Shown here piece by piece: positions 21,372 through 29,814 of a stretch of 30,151 nucleotides of DNA (position 1 is the stretch's first letter; each line of letters begins with the position of its first letter). Made by a program: the position numbers and the translations under genes. Below the pieces are notes generated by a model. It ran no database searches and was not told the origin of the DNA. It saw only the letters and a program-made list of their open reading frames with translations. The stretch covers positions 1-30,151 of IMG/VR virus record IMGVR_UViG_3300023245_000071, one strand, 5' to 3'. The stretch comes from a virus.

Positions 21372-24300
21372 ATGGCAATTAATAGAATAGGTGGAGAATT
21401 ACTTGAATCCAATCTGATTCGTACATCGGATATTGCCTTCCAGACGGATTTATTATTCGTAGATGTGTCTAACGGCAGGATTGGTATTAAAACCGATTCT
21501 CCAGGCAATTATGCTCTGGATGTTAACGGTACAGCAAGATTTCAAGATTCAGTAACCATCACAGGTGATCTAACAGTAGCAGGTACAACAACCACGATAG
21601 ATTCACAGAATCTATCAGTAGAAGACAATATTTTAGTGATCAATTCCAACAACTCTGCGGCCACAGATGCAGGTATAATGATCAACAGAGGCGGTGCCAG
21701 TAATCCGGCTGTGTTGTACTGGGACGAAACATTGGATGTATTTCGATTTGGAACTACCACATCTGATGGTTCTACAACAACAGATTTATCAGGTGTTACT
21801 CTAGCAAAAATACAAGCGGCAGATCCGGTAGGTGACACTGATCTAACCACCAAAGCATATGTGGACAGTGCTGTTTCATCGGGAGCATTTTCGGGTGATG
21901 GCGGGGACATACTGTTGGGCACTCCTGCCGACTCCTCATTTGGAGACGGTGCTTATTCAGCATTGGTGGGATCGAGATCTATAACAGATGCTGTGGATGA
22001 TCTAAACGAGACCATGGAAAATATTCGGAACAACACCTATGTGAAGTCTGTGGATTTTTCTGCGGATGTTACCACTGGGTCAGCAGGATTAGCAGTTACT
22101 CTCACCATCTCAACAGTGGGTGGCGGTGCTACTAGATATGACATCGATTGGGGCACAGGTGAATCAGCCACCACAGCCACCACAGATACCACACCAAGTC
22201 ACACCTACAGTACAAATACAAATTCTCCTTACACCATAACAGTGACAGCATACAATCACACAGCCACAGCAGGCTCAGCAGGAAGCACAGCATCAAAAAC
22301 AAGAACACAGTACATTGTGATTTACACAGCAGAACCTGTGCCAAATTTCTTTATGTATGCGGCCGCGTCGGGTGGATCAGCAATCACTAAAGCAGACAAC
22401 GGTGCCACTGTGTATCTCGAAAACGTAACCACCAACACCGGCAGTGCCACAGTGACCTACGAAGTAGATTGGGGAGATACCTCAACCAGTTCCGTAGCAT
22501 CAGATTCGGCGGCCGGCGGTCGATCCGGTTCTAGACTTTCACACACCTACAACAACTCTGCAGACGATGACGGATCCACGGTCGGGTCAGGCACAGGTGA
22601 TACTCGATATACTGTAAAATTAAAATTGTTATCTCATAACACAGCAGACCCAGCAGTGATACCTGCAACTGCGAGTAAAAACTTTGATGTGTATTCTGTA
22701 CACGCTGTAGATTATTCCACAACAGATTCCACCATACGAGGAATCAACGAAGAAGGCACATCAGGATTCCCTGTTACATTCACAAACGACACAGCATCCA
22801 ATCCTGGAGCACAGAGCACATTCTCAGCCAATGTGTACACTTGGAATTTTGGAGAAGGTGACAGCAACACCAACGTTAATGTAGGTTCTGGAAGTGCAGG
22901 AGACACAGACGAAGATATTTCTAATACATTTAATTTAAGTTCTGCCAATCAAACAAATGGTGTAACATCCACTTTCACAACCAGTCTAAGTCTTGCCACT
23001 GGACATTCTGGCACACCGTTCTCAAAAAATATTAATATTATTGTGGAGCCCAATGTGAGAGCGAACATAGCAGGCACGGCAGATAAAGTATCAACCGGAA
23101 CAGGCAACAATCAATACACGTTGTATGATCACACAGATCTAACTGGTGCTAACAGAGCATCAGCAACATTTACCAATACCTCGCAGAATGCAGACAACTA
23201 CGACTATGATTACTTCAGTGATTCAAGTTCTTTGGTGTCAATAGCAGAAGACGGATCAACTGCCGGCAGTGTTGGAACAACTCTAACAAGGAACTTTACA
23301 GGAGTGTCAGCAGGATCTTTCACAACAAGATTTCGAGCATATGGCACACCAGACACATTCTTCCAAGACGATGAAGAAACTCTTACGTGGATCATGAAAG
23401 CAGTGCCTTCGGCGCCGGCCAACCTATCTACAAAGAGTTTGACGTTAAGTGATTCAGCACAAGGATCATCTCCCAAGCTGTGTGCTTCATTTACCGACAA
23501 CACCAGTTCAGCCGATACATTGTCTGCTGGTACTGCATTAAATTCTACAACTGCAAGAAGGTACACAAGTACCTCTACAATCGACACAGCAACAGTTGCA
23601 AACGCCTACAATGGTGCCGCTGGCACACTAACAGCGAGCATCAATGCATCCGCTGATGGTGCTAAAGCGTTCTCAGCAACAGCAGGAGAAAACGGAACGT
23701 TTACTTCCTTGGTTGTTAGCAATCAAAGAGATTACGACGAAGTTGATGGTGCGTATCCTCAAGATTTCTATCAAGTGTTCACAGCAAAAATAACAAAAGC
23801 ACTGTCAGCATACTCGGCAGGATTGACAGCACAGAGATTAGAACATTCTGCAACAGGTAACACCAACTATGTACATGTGCTCAAAGACGATGTTACATCT
23901 GCTCCAACCACTAGTATTGGCACAGTGACTCAAAATGCGGCTGGTACATTCCAGTATGTTTCAGGTATACCTTATTACGATTCAGGCTCACCAAGTTTAA
24001 CAGTAACCGGTACAACCATTGCTAACCTAACAGGACAGGCCTACGCTGATATAACTAATCCACATGAAATTGAACCAGGCACAGTGTCCGAGGGTTCTGG
24101 CTCTATTATATCCAATTTAGATTTTACATATGCAAACATAGATGGTTCGAGCACATTCTTAACAGGTGGTATACCCAACACAGACACCGGGGTGTCGTCT
24201 GCTTATACCATTGGAGCAGTCACAGTGCCTCTTACTACATCAAACATGTTCTCAGTTTCCACTATCAAAGCAAGAGCCACCAACTGTAATGGTGCAGGTT

Positions 24301-25022
24301 CTTATGATGCAGATGCAACAAAAATTCAAGTTTTCACACAAACACCGGGAGGTCTTAATTTAGATCAAGGTGGTATCGCAGTTAGTGACTCTTTAGGAGC
24401 CACCCACGATGACGATGCTGTGCGAATAAGCGGATTGGGTTCCGCCTCAGACACACCGGCTTTCTCAAATGCCGACTACTACACAAATAATGCATGGTCT
24501 GGTGCAGTCACAGTGGCAGGAACCCAAGAAGCAATCGTTCGACCAACGAGTACCAGTGCAGGTACCATACAACATTACACAACAGATCTGAGCTCAGGCC
24601 ATCTGCCAGCTGGACCAGATCTAAACTCAGGAAGAAGTGGAGCCCAGTACTACACGTTCGCTTTCCGAAGAACTTCCACTGCAAACTTTACAGTGACTCT
24701 AACAGGAAAAGTTTCAGGACTTTTTGTTGCGTCACCGGGTACAGCGATCGATGATGCCTCTGATATCAACGGATGGTTGAATGCTTCGTTGTCATATGCA
24801 GGATCGGGTGTGCCAGGAGCTGACACAGGCAATGGCGGTAACGGATCCAACGGTTGTGCATTTACATCTGGAGATAGAATCATAGACAACACAACATATT
24901 CTGCACAATCATTCACTCTAACACTGGGATCTGAGAATGCTTCCAATGCCACAGGTAATAACATACTAATAAGAATTAAACTAGAATCAGGAGACAGTGT
25001 GACAGCACTGAGCATCGCATAA
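21372..25022 (+). CDS. Giant fibre/adhesin with PKD/Ig-like domains, 1216 aa
   Basis: The N-terminus (MAINRIGGELLESNLIRTSD, later DVSNGRIGIKTDSP) is shared with the 27079 protein and is probably the virion anchor. Residues about 64-165 carry the GDLTVAGTTTTIDSQNL...INRGGASNPAVLYWDE...LTTKAYVDS module. From about 225 onward come beta-sandwich repeats of PKD type: RYDIDWGTGES ending PSHTYS, VTYEVDWGDTS ending LSHTYN, and VYTWNFGEGDS. Further Thr/Ser/Ala-rich Ig-like repeats follow to the C-terminus. PKD domains commonly bind carbohydrate or act as spacers, so this is a good candidate for host-surface recognition. Its TAA overlaps the next ATG (TAATG), coupling it to the 25022 gene. No protease or glycosidase motif is seen. 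Confidence 0.75.
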   Translation: MAINRIGGELLESNLIRTSDIAFQTDLLFVDVSNGRIGIKTDSPGNYALDVNGTARFQDSVTITGDLTVAGTTTTIDSQNLSVEDNILVINSNNSAATDAGIMINRGGASNPAVLYWDETLDVFRFGTTTSDGSTTTDLSGVTLAKIQAADPVGDTDLTTKAYVDSAVSSGAFSGDGGDILLGTPADSSFGDGAYSALVGSRSITDAVDDLNETMENIRNNTYVKSVDFSADVTTGSAGLAVTLTISTVGGGATRYDIDWGTGESATTATTDTTPSHTYSTNTNSPYTITVTAYNHTATAGSAGSTASKTRTQYIVIYTAEPVPNFFMYAAASGGSAITKADNGATVYLENVTTNTGSATVTYEVDWGDTSTSSVASDSAAGGRSGSRLSHTYNNSADDDGSTVGSGTGDTRYTVKLKLLSHNTADPAVIPATASKNFDVYSVHAVDYSTTDSTIRGINEEGTSGFPVTFTNDTASNPGAQSTFSANVYTWNFGEGDSNTNVNVGSGSAGDTDEDISNTFNLSSANQTNGVTSTFTTSLSLATGHSGTPFSKNINIIVEPNVRANIAGTADKVSTGTGNNQYTLYDHTDLTGANRASATFTNTSQNADNYDYDYFSDSSSLVSIAEDGSTAGSVGTTLTRNFTGVSAGSFTTRFRAYGTPDTFFQDDEETLTWIMKAVPSAPANLSTKSLTLSDSAQGSSPKLCASFTDNTSSADTLSAGTALNSTTARRYTSTSTIDTATVANAYNGAAGTLTASINASADGAKAFSATAGENGTFTSLVVSNQRDYDEVDGAYPQDFYQVFTAKITKALSAYSAGLTAQRLEHSATGNTNYVHVLKDDVTSAPTTSIGTVTQNAAGTFQYVSGIPYYDSGSPSLTVTGTTIANLTGQAYADITNPHEIEPGTVSEGSGSIISNLDFTYANIDGSSTFLTGGIPNTDTGVSSAYTIGAVTVPLTTSNMFSVSTIKARATNCNGAGSYDADATKIQVFTQTPGGLNLDQGGIAVSDSLGATHDDDAVRISGLGSASDTPAFSNADYYTNNAWSGAVTVAGTQEAIVRPTSTSAGTIQHYTTDLSSGHLPAGPDLNSGRSGAQYYTFAFRRTSTANFTVTLTGKVSGLFVASPGTAIDDASDINGWLNASLSYAGSGVPGADTGNGGNGSNGCAFTSGDRIIDNTTYSAQSFTLTLGSENASNATGNNILIRIKLESGDSVTALSIA

Positions 25023-26068
25023 TGGCAATCACAGACGCAAAAAAAGTTGATTATCTCTGGAAGAAGATAGGATATGGAGTTAGTAAAACTGACACCAATG
25101 CAAACAAGAAAGCACCCAATGAATCTATAGCATCTCCTTTACTGTTGAGAGGTGACACCACGTGGAATGCGGCAGACCAAATACCCACAATCCTGCCAGG
25201 ATCATCCACCGGTGTTGTGACTGTGTACCCCACATCCAGTCCAGATGCTTGTACTGTGGACAACACCACTGGAGAGGCTAATAGAACCTGGAAGACCGGT
25301 CTCACAGACTGGATACCACCTGAATTTGGATCCACCTATCAGGTAAAAGTATATGTACACAGTTCTGGTGATGCGAGCAATGCCGCGGCATCTGGCACAC
25401 AGGTAGGTGCCACAGGATCAGGCAACAACGACGAATGGTTCTTTGACTATCAATCCGGTGTGTTGCATTTTATAGGAGCCAATCTACCCAATGGTGTAAA
25501 TTTCACAGGCAAGGTGGTGTACATAGCCGGAGGACGATACACAGGCTCTAAAGGATTACAAAACTTAGTGTCGAGTTTAGATCCTACAGGCAATTTCACA
25601 TTTGCCGGATCTACTATCAATCAGGATGTAACCGATGCAGACTTTACTCTAGACACAGCAGGAACAGGACAGTTTGTTTTTAACTCAACCACTGCTATCA
25701 ATCTACCCACAGGTAACACAGCGGCAAGGCCTTCTGCCACAGCAGGTATGTTGCGTTTCAACTCGCAGACCGGCAAGTATGAGGTGTCAGAAGATGGATC
25801 AACATATACCTCACTGCGTACTTCATCTGAAGCAGGCGAGATCACCAAAGATGTGTTCACCGGTGACGGATCCACCACACAATTCACAATGAGCATAACT
25901 CCCACAAACGAAAAAACTGTGATATTATATGTGGATGGTGTGATGCAGGAGCCTGACACAAACTACACAATAAGCGGAAGTGTGTTGTCATTCACTGGCG
26001 GAGATTCTGTGATAGAAGCACCACATGAAGGTGCGAGAGTTGTGGTCATGCACGGGTTTGCTGACTAA
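25022..26068 (+). CDS. Tail/fibre structural protein with modular C-terminus, 348 aa
   Basis: The N-terminus VDYLWKKIGYGVSKTDTNAN followed by ESIASPLLLRGDTTWNAAD looks conserved and differs from the fibre anchors nearby, so it may be a baseplate or connector domain. Residues about 228-265 carry the LPTGNTAARPSATAGMLRFN module, and residues about 275-345 the beta-sandwich VFTGDGSTTQF...VILYVDGVMQEPDTNYTISG module. Both are shared with the 19969 and 27079 proteins. It overlaps the large PKD gene by one base in TAATG. Its stop overlaps the stop of the convergent minus-strand gene. Confidence 0.68.
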   Translation: MAITDAKKVDYLWKKIGYGVSKTDTNANKKAPNESIASPLLLRGDTTWNAADQIPTILPGSSTGVVTVYPTSSPDACTVDNTTGEANRTWKTGLTDWIPPEFGSTYQVKVYVHSSGDASNAAASGTQVGATGSGNNDEWFFDYQSGVLHFIGANLPNGVNFTGKVVYIAGGRYTGSKGLQNLVSSLDPTGNFTFAGSTINQDVTDADFTLDTAGTGQFVFNSTTAINLPTGNTAARPSATAGMLRFNSQTGKYEVSEDGSTYTSLRTSSEAGEITKDVFTGDGSTTQFTMSITPTNEKTVILYVDGVMQEPDTNYTISGSVLSFTGGDSVIEAPHEGARVVVMHGFAD

Positions 26069-26436
26069 TCTATTGTGATGCCTGTTGGCGTATAAATTAT
26101 AGAATATTTTTTAAATTCACCTGTGAGACTGTTCACTGTGCCCATTTCTGGCACTATCTCCCAATCAAATTCTGGTTGTCGAATAATAAAATCATACACA
26201 TCCTGTCCTGATTCCAACCACAACTTCACTCCGGTCATGTTGTGCCCTGTGTCTATTCTAAATGATTTACGCAGGATCAACTCACACACTCGATCCAATT
26301 TCTGTCGGAAACGATTCATCTGTTCCACTAGATCAGGTCGCTCGTTGAGAATCTCTGCACTGCGATTACGACAGATTGCTGGCCACCTCACGGTGAGATG
26401 ATATTTCATGTGTTTTTTATTGACCGGTTGTTTCAT
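26065..26436 (-). CDS. Hypothetical protein, 123 aa (or 114 aa from ATG 26409)
   Basis: This basic, soluble protein has no recognised domain. The stretch KYHLTVRWPAICRNRSAEIL followed by LVEQMNRFRQKLDRVCELIL is helical, and the C-terminus (EKVP-type FDWEIVPEMGTVN) is beta-like. It overlaps the preceding minus-strand gene by 20 bases if begun at 26436. Starting at the second Met (26409) leaves a seven-base gap instead; I cannot decide between them. Together with its neighbour it forms a two-gene cassette set between fibre genes in the opposite direction. Confidence 0.58.
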   Translation of the reverse strand: MKQPVNKKHMKYHLTVRWPAICRNRSAEILNERPDLVEQMNRFRQKLDRVCELILRKSFRIDTGHNMTGVKLWLESGQDVYDFIIRQPEFDWEIVPEMGTVNSLTGEFKKYSIIYTPTGITID

Positions 26437-26968
26437 CCACCACTTTCTGATATTCTAAATAATCCATCACTGACATGTTCTCAAACTCATCAAACAGGAA
26501 TATCTTGTTGGGATTGGGTTTACGCACATACACAATATGATTGTGGGGATGAGCCATTGCAATGGATATCAATCGTGATCGCTCTGTGAGATTGGCGATG
26601 TCATAGCCAAACAGATAGATCACTTCCATCTCCATCCAACAGGCCAACAGCAGTGCAAGACTCTGTTCGGAACAGGAATTCACCTCCAGTTCCAAGCTCT
26701 TCACGAAAGGAAAATTGGGTAGATTATCCAAAGGATCAAAAAATATGTATTTCTTGTACAGATCCTCTGGCACCAGTATTTTTGTGCCCTTGAAACTGTC
26801 AGTGTTCAGCATGTCCTGCAGACGAGTCTCTGCATTTGTGACAGCATAGTCAAACGGATGATTTTTATGTGTGTTGCCGGCCTGAATGGTACTGCCCAAC
26901 AGATCGCTCTGATCAAAATCCCATTGTATGGGCACAGAACCCACTATATTGACTGCGTGTGTGTGCAT
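26417..26968 (-). CDS. MptE/DUF115-like Rossmann-type protein, 183 aa
   Basis: The C-terminal half, SCSEQSLALLLACWMEMEVI followed by YLFGYDIANLTERSR, has the same shape as SSGPTALKHACEQDFKTIYILGFDY in the 13082 protein: a Ser-led helix, an 'iyl.G.D' strand, and later a region rich in His/Asn. The N-terminus (HAVNIVGSVPIQWDFDQSDL) could be the matching first strand, though without a clear GNG loop. The two may therefore be distant paralogues of a nucleotide- or sugar-handling fold. The minus-strand promoter is probably in the 110-base gap before the 27079 gene, where TATAAGTA (26990-26997, minus) is one base from the late octamer. Confidence 0.58.
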   Translation of the reverse strand: MHTHAVNIVGSVPIQWDFDQSDLLGSTIQAGNTHKNHPFDYAVTNAETRLQDMLNTDSFKGTKILVPEDLYKKYIFFDPLDNLPNFPFVKSLELEVNSCSEQSLALLLACWMEMEVIYLFGYDIANLTERSRLISIAMAHPHNHIVYVRKPNPNKIFLFDEFENMSVMDYLEYQKVVDETTGQ

Positions 26969-27018
26969 ATGTTCATTATCGTATCCTATTACTTATAGCG
27001 TAAAAATTAAGACAACCT

Positions 27019-27042
27019 GGTAAATACCACTGTTATAACAGT
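27019..27042 (+). promoter_or_regulatory. Late-promoter-like GGTAAATACC abutting a perfect 14-bp palindrome
   Basis: GGTAAATACC (27019-27028) is followed directly by ACTGTTATAACAGT (27029-27042), a perfect palindrome in the predicted 5' leader. A ribosome site GGAGAAA precedes ATG 27079. The same first 15 bases, with one change, occur in the terminator loop at 29740. Confidence 0.5.
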
Positions 27043-27078
27043 CAATCATGACAAAACAAAACGTTTGGAGAAATTAAG

Positions 27079-29709
27079 ATGGCAATAGGTCGTATATCAG
27101 GACAGATGTTGAAATCCAACCTTCTAAGGTCTGGAACAGATTTAGCATTCGAAACAACATTACTAGTATTAGATGTAACAAATTCAAGAGTGGGTGTAGG
27201 CACTGCATCCCCAAGTGTATCATTACACGTGGCAGGTTCAGATGCTATCAGAGTACCAACAGGTAACACAGCGGCAAGACCGACCGGTGCTGTGGGAATG
27301 ATACGACACAACTCAACCACAGGACAAATTGAAGGATACAACGGTGCATGGGTTGCCATGACCGGTGGATCAACTCTGTCTGACACAGACGGCAACACAG
27401 GTATTGATGTTGAGAGAGCATCAGATCAAAATGAAATCCATTTCTTCACAGAAACATACGGAGATGTGGCTCACATCAGGGACAACGGTTCTTTTGAAAT
27501 AAACAACTTAAAAATAGCTGACATGACCATCAGCTCATTGACCACGAACGGCGACATCAATATCACCCCAAACGGTACTGGTTCGACTGTCATCAAGAGA
27601 CTATCAGTAACAGATGGACTTGACCTGGGTGACTTAGCGGCACTGAACGTTGGAGCAATCAGTGTTGATTCAGTTCAAGCGGATGACAATGATTTTGACC
27701 TAGCACTAACAGACAACAGAGCGGCGGCATTGGAGATCAAAGAAGGATCTAACGCTTACATGACTTTCGTTACAACTGACAGTTCAGAACAGATCACCAT
27801 TGACAAGAAAACTGTGGTTTCAACTGGAGTTACATTTGAATCAGACACTGTGGACATCAACGGTGGTGCCATTGACGGTGCTATCATAGGTGCCAACTCA
27901 GCGGCGGCAGGTACATTCACAACTGCAACAGCAGTTAGCGTACAAGCAACCAACGTCAAAGCCAACGATGGAACAGCGGCAATCACGATTGCTGACTCAT
28001 CAGGTGCTGTTGCAACAACAGGAGCACTTACAGTAGGCGGTAACTTAACAGTTAATGGTACTACAACGAGTATTGATACAGTAAATTTAACTATTGAAGA
28101 TCCACTTATTGTTTTGGCAAAAAACAACTCCGGTGGAGATGCCAACGTGCTTGACCAAGGTTTATTAATCAATCGGGGTTCACTAGACAACGTATCGATG
28201 ATCTGGGACGAATCACTAGATGAGTTTGCTATGGCAGTCTCAGCAGGAGAAGCTGGATCCACAGCAGGTAACGTTACTATCGATTCATATGCGGCTTTAC
28301 ACGCAGGTGTCACAACAGTTACAGATCTACAAACTCCTCAACTATCAGCGGCAGACGGAACTACAGCGGCAACTATTGCAGACTCAACAGGTATTATCAC
28401 ACTGTCAGGTGCTTTAAGTGTCGGTGATAACAACATCACCAACGTGGGCAACATTGCTCTTGACTCGATCAGTGCAGATGGCACAGACATCAACATTGCT
28501 GTATCAGACAACTCAGCTACAGCATTAACAGTCAAAGAAGGTGCTAACGTATACCTAACATTTGACAGTAGAAACACAGCAGAAGTAATCACATCTGCTC
28601 AGGACTTCACTGTCGCAACAGGTAAAACGTTCACCACAGACACAGCAGACATCAACGGAGGTGCCATTGACGGTGCTATCATAGGTGCCAACTCAGCGGC
28701 GGCAGGTACATTCACAACAGCTACGGCTACAACAGCAGTGGCGACGAATGCACAGGTTACAAACATCAAGGCCAATGACGGAACAGCGGCCATAACGGTT
28801 GCTGACTCAACAGGTGCAGTTAAGATCACAACTGCTTTCGAAGTTGACGGTGCAGGATTCATCTTCAACGAGAGTTCAGCAGATGTTGACTTCAGATTTG
28901 AAGGTAACGGCAATGCCAACTTGTTATTTGGTGATGCAGGCAATGATAGAATTGGTATCCATACTGCAACTCCAGCTTATGTGGTAGACGCAGGTTCATC
29001 AACAGACGCTCTTAGATTGCCTGTTGGTAATGACTCACAAAGACCCACAGGAGCGGCAGGTATCATTCGTTTCAACTCAGAAAATGGTCAGTACGAAGGT
29101 TGTCAAGATGGATCTACATACGTGGAATTCCAAATGGCAGGCGACACACCAATCATTTCTAAAGTATCAGCCACAGGTGATGGATCATCAGCAACGTTTG
29201 CAGGGTTCTTCTCATCAACTCCGGCTTCAGCCGCGAACGTGATGGTATTCATTGATAACGTGTATCAAGAACCTGCAGAAAACTACTCAATCTCTGGAAC
29301 TAACATAACATTCACTTCTGCACCGCATGCGGCGGCTAGAATATTTGGTATCGTTGGATTTGACAACTCAGCGGCCGGATCAGGTGGAATACTTAGAACT
29401 GAAACTGCGGCGACGGCCTTCACATCATCGGCAACAACCATTGCTAGTTTCAATAAAAACACATACAGATCAATGGAAGCGTTGATTACAACCACAGATT
29501 CTGCCAACACAGAGTATGAAGTTGCAAAAGCATTGATTGTACACGATGGTACAACTGCATACGTGACAGTATACGGTCAAACATCGTCCTCGGGTGCAGA
29601 TCTATCCACATACACAGCAACACTATCAAGTAATTCTGTGTTGTTACAGGCTGTATCATCAGGTGGTGCACAGACTGCTAAAGTGCAGTACTCATTGACA
29701 TCTGTATAA
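27079..29709 (+). CDS. Long tail-fibre-like protein with internal duplication, 876 aa
   Basis: The anchor MAIGRISGQMLKSNLLRSGT and TNSRVGVGTASPSVSLHVAG resembles the 21372 protein. The VPTGNTAARPTGAVGMIRHN module follows at about residues 59-80, and a second copy (RPTGAAGIIRFNSENGQYEG) lies near 655. Two long repeats, 265 residues apart, contain the identical stretch DINGGAIDGAIIGANSAAAG. Between them lies the LTVNGTTTSIDTVNLTIEDP...MIWDE module (about 320-380). The end has a GDGSSATF...VFIDNVYQEPAENYSISG beta-sandwich (about 697-755) and a C-terminal domain of about 110 residues. It is one transcription unit: promoter-like box, palindrome, ribosome site, then a strong terminator. Confidence 0.75.
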   Translation: MAIGRISGQMLKSNLLRSGTDLAFETTLLVLDVTNSRVGVGTASPSVSLHVAGSDAIRVPTGNTAARPTGAVGMIRHNSTTGQIEGYNGAWVAMTGGSTLSDTDGNTGIDVERASDQNEIHFFTETYGDVAHIRDNGSFEINNLKIADMTISSLTTNGDINITPNGTGSTVIKRLSVTDGLDLGDLAALNVGAISVDSVQADDNDFDLALTDNRAAALEIKEGSNAYMTFVTTDSSEQITIDKKTVVSTGVTFESDTVDINGGAIDGAIIGANSAAAGTFTTATAVSVQATNVKANDGTAAITIADSSGAVATTGALTVGGNLTVNGTTTSIDTVNLTIEDPLIVLAKNNSGGDANVLDQGLLINRGSLDNVSMIWDESLDEFAMAVSAGEAGSTAGNVTIDSYAALHAGVTTVTDLQTPQLSAADGTTAATIADSTGIITLSGALSVGDNNITNVGNIALDSISADGTDINIAVSDNSATALTVKEGANVYLTFDSRNTAEVITSAQDFTVATGKTFTTDTADINGGAIDGAIIGANSAAAGTFTTATATTAVATNAQVTNIKANDGTAAITVADSTGAVKITTAFEVDGAGFIFNESSADVDFRFEGNGNANLLFGDAGNDRIGIHTATPAYVVDAGSSTDALRLPVGNDSQRPTGAAGIIRFNSENGQYEGCQDGSTYVEFQMAGDTPIISKVSATGDGSSATFAGFFSSTPASAANVMVFIDNVYQEPAENYSISGTNITFTSAPHAAARIFGIVGFDNSAAGSGGILRTETAATAFTSSATTIASFNKNTYRSMEALITTTDSANTEYEVAKALIVHDGTTAYVTVYGQTSSSGADLSTYTATLSSNSVLLQAVSSGGAQTAKVQYSLTSV
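27853..27923 (+). repeat. 71-bp direct repeat, copy 1
   Basis: This segment is identical to 28648-28718 except for one base (T at 27864, A at 28659); 59 consecutive bases match exactly. Both copies lie in the same frame of the long fibre gene, 795 bases (265 codons) apart. Confidence 0.9.
28648..28718 (+). repeat. 71-bp direct repeat, copy 2
   Basis: Second copy of the in-frame repeat at 27853-27923. Flanking protein sequence is similar but diverged (about 50 residues on each side), so DNA identity is confined to this core. Confidence 0.9.
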
Positions 29710-29728
29710 TAACTCAACACTTTAAAAT

Positions 29729-29765
29729 AAACCCCTTACGGTAAATAACACTGTAAGGGGTTTTT
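29729..29765 (+). terminator. Strong terminator with a late-promoter-like box in its loop
   Basis: CCCCTTAC (29732-29739) pairs with GTAAGGGG (29753-29760), with A-T extension and TTTTT after. The 13-base loop holds GGTAAATAACACT, which matches the GGTAAATACCACT box at 27019. The next gene starts 55 bases downstream. Confidence 0.85.
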
Positions 29766-29814
29766 CTTTACAAATAATAATAAAACATCAACTCATGAGG
29801 GAGATATAGGAACC

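Noticed and set aside
27756-28313. 185-residue minus-strand frame in the long fibre gene (and similar ones at 23210-23587, 25621-25959, 28599-28943)
   Set aside because: Ala/Val/Ser-rich antisense reflections of Thr/Ala/Asn-rich fibre repeats. They track the repeat structure of the sense gene.
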